From: Bacteroidia bacterium
GTDB lineage: Bacteria > Planctomycetota > Phycisphaerae > Phycisphaerales > SM1A02
Length of the DNA: 15,142 nucleotides
Direction: 5' to 3'
Assembly (NCBI GenBank): GCA_030054235.1
Contig: JASGCG010000010.1
Span: forward strand, 1 to 15,142
Below, piece by piece: positions 8,472 to 14,546 of the stretch (position 1 is its first letter; each line of letters begins with the position of its first letter). Made by a program: the position numbers and the translations under genes. Under the pieces are notes generated by a model. That model was given only the letters and a program-made list of their open reading frames with translations, made no database searches and was not told the DNA's origin.

Positions 8472-9506
8472 TCAGGCCAAGCGCCACGACGTTCGATCGT
8501 CGTGACCGCGCAAGGCATCTGGCAGCGTGGCCACCAACAGCGCCACCGGTTCAGTAGCCAATAATCGACAGCCTGAAGCCACCGCAGGCAGGATGAACGA
8601 GGCCCCCGGGGCCAGATCGGCCTGCCACGAGCCGGCGCTGAGCCGGGCGGTGCCGCTGACCAGGGTCCACACGGTGGGGGTGTCGCGCTCTGGCAGGTCC
8701 GCCACGGCGCCCATCGGCGCCTCGAGTTCGTCCACGCGGAAGAACTCCGTACGCACCCTGGCCCGGCCACGCCAGCTGCCGCCGCAGGCGCGCCATGGCT
8801 CGTGATCGTCCGGAGCGTTCAGGACCTGATCGTCGCCGAACAGGATGCACTCCATGGCTTGGTCAAGGTGCAGCGGGCGCTTGGGATCGTTCCGGTCCCA
8901 GTCGTAGACGCGGAAGGTCGTATCGCTCGGGGTCTGGTACTCGGCGACCATCGTGCCTGCGCCGAGCGCGTGGCAGATGCCGCTCGGGAGCCAATACGTC
9001 TGGCCCGCGCGCACGGGCTCACGCATCAAGTCATCGATCACGCCGCCCTCCTGAAGATGGCGCGTGAACGTGGCGGCATCGACCTCACGGCGAATCCCGC
9101 GGTAGAGCGTGGCGTCGGGGCGCGCTTCGAGCACCAGCCAGGCCTCGCTCTTCATGAAGCAGTCAGGGTTCGCGCGCGCATACGCCGCGCTTGGGTGGAC
9201 TTGCACCGAGAGCGGCTCGTCCGCATCCAGCAGCTTGACCAGCAGCGGGAAGTCGCCGCTGGGCGAGGCGGTCGCCCGTCCGAGCACGAGATCGCGCTCG
9301 GCTGCCATCAGGTCCTTCAAGGTGCCGCCCGTGCCGTGACCGGCCACGATGGGCGAAGCCCCGTCGGCGATCGAGGTTGGCAGATCAGCCACGAGCCAAG
9401 CCTCGCCGATCGGCGTCGGTGGATCCGGCAACTTCAGGAACGGGCAGATGCGGGTACCGCCCCAGACGCGGTGCTTCAGCAGGGGTCCCAGGACGATCGG
9501 CAGCAC
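8472..9506 (-). CDS. manA: Mannose-6-phosphate isomerase, class I (ManA-like)
   Basis: This zinc enzyme interconverts mannose 6-phosphate and fructose 6-phosphate, linking glycolysis to GDP-mannose for glycans. The 344-residue protein shows the type I pattern: VWGG near the N-terminus (14-17), KLLDADEPLSVQVHP with zinc ligands Gln102 and His104, KSEAWLVL with Glu121, and GICHALGAGTMVAEYQTPSDTTFRVYDW with His179. The length is that of the short bacterial form. The start is GTG at 9506, 7 nt after the fabZ-like stop, so the two genes are probably co-transcribed; no strong ribosome binding site is visible. The C-terminal cupin part (about 240-330) is more divergent, as usual in this family. Confidence 0.92.
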   Translation of the reverse strand: MLPIVLGPLLKHRVWGGTRICPFLKLPDPPTPIGEAWLVADLPTSIADGASPIVAGHGTGGTLKDLMAAERDLVLGRATASPSGDFPLLVKLLDADEPLSVQVHPSAAYARANPDCFMKSEAWLVLEARPDATLYRGIRREVDAATFTRHLQEGGVIDDLMREPVRAGQTYWLPSGICHALGAGTMVAEYQTPSDTTFRVYDWDRNDPKRPLHLDQAMECILFGDDQVLNAPDDHEPWRACGGSWRGRARVRTEFFRVDELEAPMGAVADLPERDTPTVWTLVSGTARLSAGSWQADLAPGASFILPAVASGCRLLATEPVALLVATLPDALRGHDDRTSWRLA

Positions 9507-9513
9507 GCGGCGG

Positions 9514-9987
9514 TCAGATCACCATGCCGGTGATCAGTCCTTCGAAGACCATCTTGTTGTTCACGAAGCCCTGCGCCAGGCTCACGAAGCGGCGCGGGTT
9601 GAAGGACTGTTCCTTCACCGCGATCACGAACCGGTCGCCGGGCACGACCTGCCCGCGGAACGAGACGTCGTCACAGCGGACGAAGCCCAGGAACCCTGCC
9701 GGCTGACGGGTGCGCTTGTGCGTGTAGCTGCAGAGCTGCGCGCCGGCCTCGATCATCATGACGCCGGGGAAGAGGGGGCGCCCGGGGATGTGACCCGCGC
9801 ACCAGAACTCATCTGGCCGAACGTCCTTGTAGCCCACGGCCGAGTGCCCGTCCTCACTCATCCAGCAGACGCGGTCGAGCATCCGCATGTGGCCGGACTG
9901 GGGCAGGAGGGCATCAATGGGGAAGGCTCCCGAGGCGTCGACGCCCAAGTCCACGGTCGAAATGTCAATAATTGGCGCATTTGCCAC
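9514..9987 (-). CDS. fabZ: FabZ-like 3-hydroxyacyl-ACP dehydratase (hotdog fold)
   Basis: FabZ removes water from 3-hydroxyacyl-ACP in type II fatty acid synthesis. The 157-residue protein has the catalytic pair His66 in AGHIPGRPLFPGV and Glu80 in MMIEAGAQL, with the 14-residue spacing of FabZ. Further signs are HMRMLDRV (33-40; compare PHRxPFLLVDRV) and the late hotdog strand with VVPGDRF. It is about 20 residues longer at the N-terminus than minimal FabZ, and the PHR motif is replaced by SGHMRM, so a FabZ paralogue acting on another acyl chain is possible. The only plausible start is GTG at 9987. manA follows after 7 nt. The upstream region is shared with the divergent Hc1-like gene. Confidence 0.85.
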   Translation of the reverse strand: MANAPIIDISTVDLGVDASGAFPIDALLPQSGHMRMLDRVCWMSEDGHSAVGYKDVRPDEFWCAGHIPGRPLFPGVMMIEAGAQLCSYTHKRTRQPAGFLGFVRCDDVSFRGQVVPGDRFVIAVKEQSFNPRRFVSLAQGFVNNKMVFEGLITGMVI

Positions 9988-10022
9988 GGTTTTTCTCGCT
10001 TTCGGCTGCCGACTTCCCCGGG

Positions 10023-10028
10023 AGGATA
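10023..10028 (-). promoter_or_regulatory. Putative -10 box of the fabZ-manA unit
   Basis: The minus strand reads GGCTATCCTCC, with TATCCT 35 nt before the GTG start at 9987. It fits the TANNNT pattern. It lies 23 nt from the divergent candidate -10 for the Hc1-like gene at 10052-10057. Confidence 0.33.
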
Positions 10029-10051
10029 GCCCAAACGCCTCGGCCTGCGTG

Positions 10052-10057
10052 TAGCCT
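10052..10057 (+). promoter_or_regulatory. Putative -10 box of the Hc1-like gene
   Basis: The plus strand reads GCGTGTAGCCTCCC. TAGCCT fits TANNNT and is preceded by TG one base upstream, as in an extended -10. It lies 40 nt before the ATG at 10098, leaving room for the AAGGAG ribosome binding site. Confidence 0.33.
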
Positions 10058-10097
10058 CCCCTCGGCCCATCCGGGCAGCCAACCCCAAGGAGACCCC

Positions 10098-10283
10098 ATG
10101 ATTCACGAGCTCTATGCCAAGTTGGAAAAGCTGATCGCCGACGCCAAGGCCGACCTCGACAAGGCCGCCGGTGGCAACAAGGCGGCTGGCACGCGTGCCC
10201 GCAAGCACATGCAGGAAGTCCGTTCGATCGCCGCCGACATCCGCAAGGCGATCCTCGACAACCGCGACAAGCCCACGCCCTGA
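10098..10283 (+). CDS. Small histone H1-like (Hc1-type) nucleoid protein
   Basis: The 61-residue protein is Lys/Arg/Ala-rich and helical. Its core GNKAAGTRARKHMQEVRSIA closely matches the N-terminal domain of chlamydial Hc1 (GNKAAAQRVRTESIKLEK) and the short histone H1-like proteins of Bacteroidota and Planctomycetota. It lacks the long Lys/Ala/Pro tail of chlamydial Hc1, so it is only the helical domain. A role in DNA compaction or binding is inferred from family membership. The ATG is fixed by a textbook AAGGAG at 10087-10092; an upstream in-frame extension to 9972 is rejected. The gene is monocistronic, with a hairpin starting 25 nt after the stop. Together with the strong ribosome binding site this suggests high expression. 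Confidence 0.85.
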   Translation: MIHELYAKLEKLIADAKADLDKAAGGNKAAGTRARKHMQEVRSIAADIRKAILDNRDKPTP

Positions 10284-10308
10284 GCGCGTTGTTCGTGCAG
10301 GAACCTTC

Positions 10309-10335
10309 ACCGACGGCGGCCAGTCCGCCGTCGGT
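10309..10335. terminator. Bidirectional hairpin between the Hc1-like gene and the pfkA operon
   Basis: This is a perfect 11-bp stem, ACCGACGGCGG / CCGCCGTCGGT (10309-10319 with 10325-10335), with a 5-nt loop. On the plus strand it is followed by TGTCGTTTGT, a fair T-rich tail. It lies between convergent genes and can end the Hc1-like transcript and, from the other side, the five-gene operon whose last stop is at 10357. Confidence 0.82.
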
Positions 10336-10356
10336 TGTCGTTTGTGGGGCGCCGAC

Positions 10357-10923
10357 TCAGCCGGGCAGCGGCCGGATCGCCTTGGCCAAGGCCAACATGC
10401 CCTTGAACAAGGGGTTGGAGGCATCGCCAGCCAGTTCGTACATGGCGCTCAGGCACCCTGACGGCACGCATCCACTGAGTTCCATCCGCCGCAGGGCGGG
10501 TGCGATTTGCTGCGGCTGACCGGCGCTGATCGCGTCGGTCATCAGGAACGGGGTTCGTCCTGCTGCCCGCAGGTCCAGGGCCGTCTGCAGTACGCAGACG
10601 TGCGCTTCGACCCCGCACATGATCACGTTTGGTCGTGCGTGGGCGGCCAGCCAGGCCTCCAGCGGCGGCAGGACCGCGCTGAAGCGCGTCTTTTCGAACC
10701 GGCAGCCATCGGCCGGCAGCGCTTCGCTGATGGCCGCCACGGTCGGACCGAGCCCCTTCAGGTAATGCTCGCTCAAGGCCACGGGCAGGCCGAAGTGCGC
10801 CGCCGCCCGCATGAGCAGCGCCGCGTGCTGCACGATGGCCTCGGCGTGGGCGATCGTCGGCATGAGCCGTTCCTGAAGGTCGATGACCAGCAGGCACGCG
10901 TTGTCCGGGGTCAGTCGCTGCAT
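10357..10923 (-). CDS. Isochorismatase-family cysteine hydrolase
   Basis: This 188-residue protein has the nicotinamidase/isochorismatase fold with the catalytic triad Asp15 (LLVIDLQERL), Lys78 (RFEKTRFSA) and Cys110 (GVEAHVCVLQT), including the loop before the nucleophilic Cys. Family members hydrolyse amides or vinyl ethers such as nicotinamide, isochorismate or ureido compounds. The metal-binding motif of true nicotinamidases is not seen, and the sequence is closer to the YcaC-like hydrolases of unknown substrate. It starts 3 nt after the purB stop and is the last gene of the operon. A role in purine or NAD metabolism is tempting from its neighbour but unproven. Confidence 0.87.
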   Translation of the reverse strand: MQRLTPDNACLLVIDLQERLMPTIAHAEAIVQHAALLMRAAAHFGLPVALSEHYLKGLGPTVAAISEALPADGCRFEKTRFSAVLPPLEAWLAAHARPNVIMCGVEAHVCVLQTALDLRAAGRTPFLMTDAISAGQPQQIAPALRRMELSGCVPSGCLSAMYELAGDASNPLFKGMLALAKAIRPLPG

Positions 10924-10926
10924 GGC

Positions 10927-12369
10927 TCAGACTCGCAGGTCGACGGCGCCGTCGAGCCGCCCGGCGTAGCGGCGACGGACGTCGGCGACGGTGCAGGACA
11001 GGAAGGCATCGACCTGTTCCGGGGCCCGACCGACGAACCGTGAGGGATCGGTGATGCCGCCGAGGTCGACCCCGGCGAAGACCGGGTCGCCGGCCAGCCG
11101 CTCGAGCAGGTCGTTCGGCTTGCCGTGCTCTTTCACCTGGGCCGCAGCAGCCACGCTGTGCACACGGATCCGCTCGTGCGCATCCTGGCGGTCTGCGCCG
11201 CGTTCGACCGCAGCCATGAGGATGGCCTCGGTCGCCATGAACGGCAGCTCGGCCATGAGTCGGGCGCGCACCTGGTGCGGATAGACGACCAGCCCGTCCA
11301 CCACGTTGCAGACAAGGTCGAGCGCACCATCGAGCGCCAGGAACGACTCAGCGATCGAGAGCCGGCGGTTGCTGGAGTCATCGAGCGAGCGCTCGAGCCA
11401 CTGCACGGCGGCCGTGTCGAGCGCATTCTGCGGCATGCTCATCACGAATCGCGCGAGGCCGCACGCCCGCTCGCAGCGCATCGGATTGCGCTTGTAGGGC
11501 ATCGCGCTCGAACCGATCTGGTCCTTCTCGAAGGGCTCCTCGAGCTCCTTGAGATTCGCCAGCAGGCGGATGTCGGTGGCGCACTTGTGGATGGCGGCTG
11601 CTGCTGCGGCGAGGCTCGAGAGCACCTGCGCATCCACCACGCGCGTGTAGGTCTGCCCGCACACCGGATGGAGACGGCCCTCGGGCCAACCCAAGAGCTG
11701 CGCGAAGCGGCGTTCCAGCGCATCGACCTTGGCGGGGTCATTCCCGCACAGCTGCAGGAAGCTCGCCTGCGTGCCGGTTGCGCCCCGCAGCCCGCGCAGC
11801 GCCAGCGTGTCGCGGCGGTGTTCGAGGTCGGCGAGGGCGAGCGCAAGGTCGTACGCCCACAGGCACGCGCGCTTGCCCACGGTCACGGGCTGCGCCGGCT
11901 GGTAGTGCGTGAAGCCCAGGCAGGGCAGCGCACGATGCGTGGCGGCGAACCGGCCCAGGCGATCGATCGCGCGCGCGAGCTTCACGGCGATCAGGTCGAG
12001 TGCCTCGCGCATCAGGATCGCATCGGCGTTGCAGACCACGTCCTGGCTGGTCGCGCCGAGGTGGATGATGGCGCGAGCCTCCGTTGCTGCGTCGCCCAGC
12101 GTGTGCACGTGCGCCATGACGTCGTGGCGGAGCGCTCGCTCGTGCTTGGCCGCGGCCTCGAAGTCGATGTCGTCCAGGTGCGCGCCGATCGCAGCGACCT
12201 GCGCGGCCGAGACGGGCAGGCCCAACTCGTGCTCCGCCGTGGCGAGTGCGTGCCAGATGCGGCGCCACGTGCCGAACTTGCGCTGCGCACTGAACAGCGA
12301 GCGCATCTCGCGGCTGGCGTTGCGTTCCTCGAGCGGGCTTCGGTAGCCGTGATGGGTGGAATCGTTCAT
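10927..12369 (-). CDS. purB: Adenylosuccinate lyase PurB, animal-like type
   Basis: PurB splits SAICAR to AICAR and adenylosuccinate to AMP, each releasing fumarate, in purine synthesis. The 480-residue protein carries the fumarase/aspartase superfamily signature GSSAMPYKRNP (286-296) with the catalytic Ser, the LRHDVMAHVHT and HLGATSQD motifs, and GFTHYQPAQPVTVGKR with a conserved His. From YRSPL through VGRA the sequence follows the human enzyme from memory remarkably well (for example RHDVMAHVHT, TGTQASFLQL, TDIRLLANLKE, VVYPHQVRARL, ELPFMATE), more than it does the E. coli one. The ATG at 12369 overlaps the plsY stop as ATGA, implying translational coupling. A longer in-frame ORF reaching back to 12813 runs through plsY and is rejected. 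Confidence 0.96.
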   Translation of the reverse strand: MNDSTHHGYRSPLEERNASREMRSLFSAQRKFGTWRRIWHALATAEHELGLPVSAAQVAAIGAHLDDIDFEAAAKHERALRHDVMAHVHTLGDAATEARAIIHLGATSQDVVCNADAILMREALDLIAVKLARAIDRLGRFAATHRALPCLGFTHYQPAQPVTVGKRACLWAYDLALALADLEHRRDTLALRGLRGATGTQASFLQLCGNDPAKVDALERRFAQLLGWPEGRLHPVCGQTYTRVVDAQVLSSLAAAAAAIHKCATDIRLLANLKELEEPFEKDQIGSSAMPYKRNPMRCERACGLARFVMSMPQNALDTAAVQWLERSLDDSSNRRLSIAESFLALDGALDLVCNVVDGLVVYPHQVRARLMAELPFMATEAILMAAVERGADRQDAHERIRVHSVAAAAQVKEHGKPNDLLERLAGDPVFAGVDLGGITDPSRFVGRAPEQVDAFLSCTVADVRRRYAGRLDGAVDLRV

Positions 12370-13034
12370 CGTTGCGTGGCGGCACTGCCGCCGATCCTGT
12401 TCTCGGTGCCCGCGCGCAGGCGGGCGATGTTGGAGCGGTGCTTCCAGATGACGAGCGCGCCGAGCGCAGCGTTCACCGCGACCATCGGCCAGACGCCCTC
12501 GATCGACCAGCCATCCGCCGTGCGCGCATTCCACGCGAGCGTTGCGATCGGCAGCGCCGCAGCAGCCACGATCGAGGCGAGTGACACGTAGCGCCAGAGG
12601 AGCACCGTGATCACCCAGAGCGCAAACGCCGCCAGCACGGGCACGCCGACCGCAGGCCAGATCGCGCACAGCCCGCCGAAGATCGTGGCCACGCCCTTGC
12701 CGCCCTTGAAGCGGATCCACGGGCTGAACATGTGGCCGAGCATGGCCGCCGCAGCGATCCCGATCCACGCGAACTGCATGCCCGGGGCGAGCTCCGCGGC
12801 GGGCTTGCCCCACAGTCCAGCCTGCGTGCCGGCGATGGCCACCGGCACGAAGCCTTTCAGGAAATCAAGCGCAAAGCAGAGGAAGCCCCACGGGCGGCCG
12901 AGCACGCGGCCGACGTTGGTCGCACCCGGGTTGCGGCTGCCTTCCTGCATGATGTCCCGGCCGTGCGCGCGCGCGATCAGCACGCCGAACGGCACGCTGC
13001 CGCATGCGAATGCCACCAAGGCCATCAGGAGCAT
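12366..13034 (-). CDS. plsY: Glycerol-3-phosphate acyltransferase PlsY
   Basis: PlsY is an inner-membrane enzyme that moves an acyl group from acyl-phosphate to glycerol 3-phosphate, the first step of phospholipid synthesis. The 222-residue protein has all three cytoplasmic motifs: SRNPGATNVGRVLG (33-46), GHMFSPWIRFKGGKGVAT (100-117) and HRSNIARLRAGTE near the C-terminus. Hydrophobic segments lie at about 2-20, 50-70, 88-104, 120-143, 148-166 and 180-197, giving the usual multi-pass layout. It starts 31 nt after orf84, and its stop overlaps the purB start. A TAGGAT hexamer lies 6 nt before the ATG, so an extra internal promoter is possible. Its acyl-phosphate donor would come from PlsX, which is not in the window. 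Confidence 0.96.
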   Translation of the reverse strand: MLLMALVAFACGSVPFGVLIARAHGRDIMQEGSRNPGATNVGRVLGRPWGFLCFALDFLKGFVPVAIAGTQAGLWGKPAAELAPGMQFAWIGIAAAAMLGHMFSPWIRFKGGKGVATIFGGLCAIWPAVGVPVLAAFALWVITVLLWRYVSLASIVAAAALPIATLAWNARTADGWSIEGVWPMVAVNAALGALVIWKHRSNIARLRAGTENRIGGSAATQR

Positions 13035-13040
13035 GCCGCG

Positions 13041-13046
13041 ATCCTA
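13041..13046 (-). promoter_or_regulatory. Possible internal -10 box ahead of plsY
   Basis: The minus strand reads GCCGTAGGATCGCGGC and then the plsY ATG. TAGGAT ends 6 nt before the start, the same spacing as for the SGNH hydrolase and metallopeptidase genes. It lies in the only sizeable gap (31 nt) of the five-gene operon. Confidence 0.3.
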
Positions 13047-13065
13047 CGGCAGCGCGATCCGGCCT

Positions 13066-13320
13066 TCAGGAGCGCCAGAGTTCGCCCAGCCCTCGGTGCA
13101 CGGCCCACCTGTTGGTCGTCGTGCGCAGCTCCGCGGCGAAGCCCATTGCGACCAGCGGCGGCCCTTCGAGTTCGGCCTCGAGCCCATCGGCATCGATCCA
13201 AAGATGGACCAGCTTCACGCCTTGGCGCTCGGCCAAAGCCTCCGCCGCTGCGCGCACGGTCTCGCGGACCTCGTGGTCGGCGAGTGCGCGGGGCAGGGCG
13301 TGGAGTGCCACCGCAGCCAT
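13066..13320 (-). CDS. Small conserved-looking hypothetical protein (orf84)
   Basis: The 84-residue product is not one I recognise. It starts 3 nt after the pfkA stop and ends 31 nt before plsY, on the same strand, so position alone argues that it is translated as part of the operon. The N-terminal half is a charged, Ala-rich predicted helix (about 7-33). Then comes a strand-like stretch with VKLVHLWIDADGLEAELEG, and a basic C-terminal part ending TTTNRWAVHRGLGELWRS. There is no signal peptide, membrane segment or Cys cluster, so it is probably a small cytoplasmic protein. The codon pattern (GC-rich third positions) looks like that of its neighbours. Confidence 0.7.
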   Translation of the reverse strand: MAAVALHALPRALADHEVRETVRAAAEALAERQGVKLVHLWIDADGLEAELEGPPLVAMGFAAELRTTTNRWAVHRGLGELWRS

Positions 13321-13323
13321 CGA

Positions 13324-14472
13324 TCAGAAGACGGCGCTCGGCTCGCGCGAGGCGCGTGGTGCGGGCGCGACGTCGCCGAAGCTCGTGCCGATCGCGCGCG
13401 CCGCCGAGACCAGCGGATGGTCGACCGGCACCAGGCGCTGCTTGCCGGCCGAGGCCATGAGGTCGATGTCGCTGAAGATGTTGTTCTGGCGCACGACGAG
13501 CCGGTTGCGCGCGCCGTCCATGAGCATCGCGATGGCGTGGTAGCCGAAGTGCGTGGCCAGGATGCGGTCGGCGGCGATCGGCGTGCCGCCGCGCACGATG
13601 TGGCCGAGGTTCGTGCTGCGCACGTCCGCCGTGGTGCGCTTGGCCAATTCCTGCGCGACCCACGCGCCGATGCCGCCGAGCCGCACGGGATCGGGGCTCG
13701 TGGGGTCGATCTGGCGGATCATCTGGCTGCCGCCCTTGGGCATGGCGCCCTCGCCGACCACGATGATCGCGAAGCCCGGTCCGTGCGCCACGCGCCGATC
13801 GATGTATTCGCACATCGTGTCGAGCTCGAACGGGATCTCGGGGATCAGGATGATGTCGCTGCCGCTGGCCACGCCCGCGGTGAGCGCGATCCAGCCTGCG
13901 TTGCGCCCCATGACCTCGCAGACCATCACACGGTGGTGGCTGTCGGCGGTCGAGTGCAGCTTGTCGAGCGCCTCGGTCGCCGTGGCCACCGCCGTGAGGA
14001 AGCCGAAGGTGATCTCGGTGCCGTGCAAGTCGTTGTCGATCGTCTTGGGGACGCCGATGATGTTGATGCCCGCATCGACCAATCCGGTCGATGCGGCCAT
14101 GGTGCCGTCGCCGCCGATCACGACGATCGCATCGAGTCCGTGACGCTCGACCGTGGCGATGCACTGCGGCGTGCAGTCAGCGAAGACCGGCGAGCCGTCG
14201 GCGTTGCGGCCGATCGCCCACTTGCGCGGGTTGCACTTGTTGTTGGTGCCCAGGATGGTGCCGCCGCGCGTGAGGATGCCCGAGACGTCGGCGAAGCTCA
14301 GTGCGCGGACGCGGTCCTCGATGAGGCCCTGGAAGCCATCCTCGATGCCGAAGACCTGGATCCCGTGCTGGAGCATGGCGGTCTTCGCGACGGCGCGGAT
14401 CACGGCGTTGAGTCCGGGGCAGTCGCCGCCGCCGGTGAGGATGCCGATGCGCTTGATCTGGGACGGGCTCAT
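13324..14472 (-). CDS. pfkA: 6-phosphofructokinase (PfkA family, Gly/Lys signature)
   Basis: This enzyme phosphorylates fructose 6-phosphate in glycolysis. The 382-residue protein has GILTGGGDCPGLNAVIRAV near the N-terminus, the phosphodonor loop GGDGT (120-124), the catalytic loop PKTIDND (142-148, Asp146 as base), and EVMGRNAGW (186-194) for substrate binding. The equivalent of E. coli Gly104 is Gly123, typical of ATP users; the equivalent of Gly124 is Lys143, typical of pyrophosphate-dependent and actinobacterial-type enzymes. I therefore favour ATP as donor, in the group III-like branch, but PPi cannot be excluded. The start at 14472 (MSPSQIKRIGIL) fits the family; an extension to 14583 crosses the lysS promoter region. 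It is first of the five-gene operon, with orf84 3 nt downstream. Confidence 0.93.
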   Translation of the reverse strand: MSPSQIKRIGILTGGGDCPGLNAVIRAVAKTAMLQHGIQVFGIEDGFQGLIEDRVRALSFADVSGILTRGGTILGTNNKCNPRKWAIGRNADGSPVFADCTPQCIATVERHGLDAIVVIGGDGTMAASTGLVDAGINIIGVPKTIDNDLHGTEITFGFLTAVATATEALDKLHSTADSHHRVMVCEVMGRNAGWIALTAGVASGSDIILIPEIPFELDTMCEYIDRRVAHGPGFAIIVVGEGAMPKGGSQMIRQIDPTSPDPVRLGGIGAWVAQELAKRTTADVRSTNLGHIVRGGTPIAADRILATHFGYHAIAMLMDGARNRLVVRQNNIFSDIDLMASAGKQRLVPVDHPLVSAARAIGTSFGDVAPAPRASREPSAVF

Positions 14473-14480
14473 GGGAGTCG

Positions 14481-14523
14481 GGCGATGGTAGCGGGGGGCG
14501 CGATCGCTTTCGCTACCATCGCC
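14481..14523. promoter_or_regulatory. Symmetric divergent promoter/operator between pfkA and lysS
   Basis: A 13-bp perfect inverted repeat (14481-14493 with 14511-14523) has arms reading CGCTACCATCGCC outward in each direction. Each arm contains TACCAT, a candidate -10 box: 14514-14519 for lysS (27-nt leader) and 14490-14485 on the minus strand for pfkA (12-nt leader). The 17-nt centre holds GCGATCGC. The two -10 boxes are only 23 nt apart, so one polymerase bound would block the other, or a dimeric regulator could bind the repeat. Confidence 0.55.
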
Positions 14524-14546
14524 GTCATTCCATGAAGGAGTCCACC

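Noticed and set aside
8342..8770. In-frame N-terminal extension of atpD
   Set aside because: It overlaps manA and crosses the intergenic region. The normal beta-subunit start is at 8341.
11125..12591. 488-codon open frame on the plus strand
   Set aside because: It is a shadow of purB and plsY, which have complete motifs and normal lengths.
12370..12813. In-frame 5' extension of purB (fusion with another domain?)
   Set aside because: The extra 148 codons lie inside plsY in another frame, and the family N-terminus YRSPLEERN begins just after the ATG at 12369. There is no fusion.
13025..14164. 379-codon minus-strand frame overlapping pfkA
   Set aside because: It is an alternate frame with extreme Arg/Gly/His composition overlapping a certain pfkA and orf84.
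12607..14535. 642-codon open frame on the plus strand
   Set aside because: It is a shadow of plsY, orf84 and pfkA. It also runs through the pfkA-lysS promoter and has no domain.
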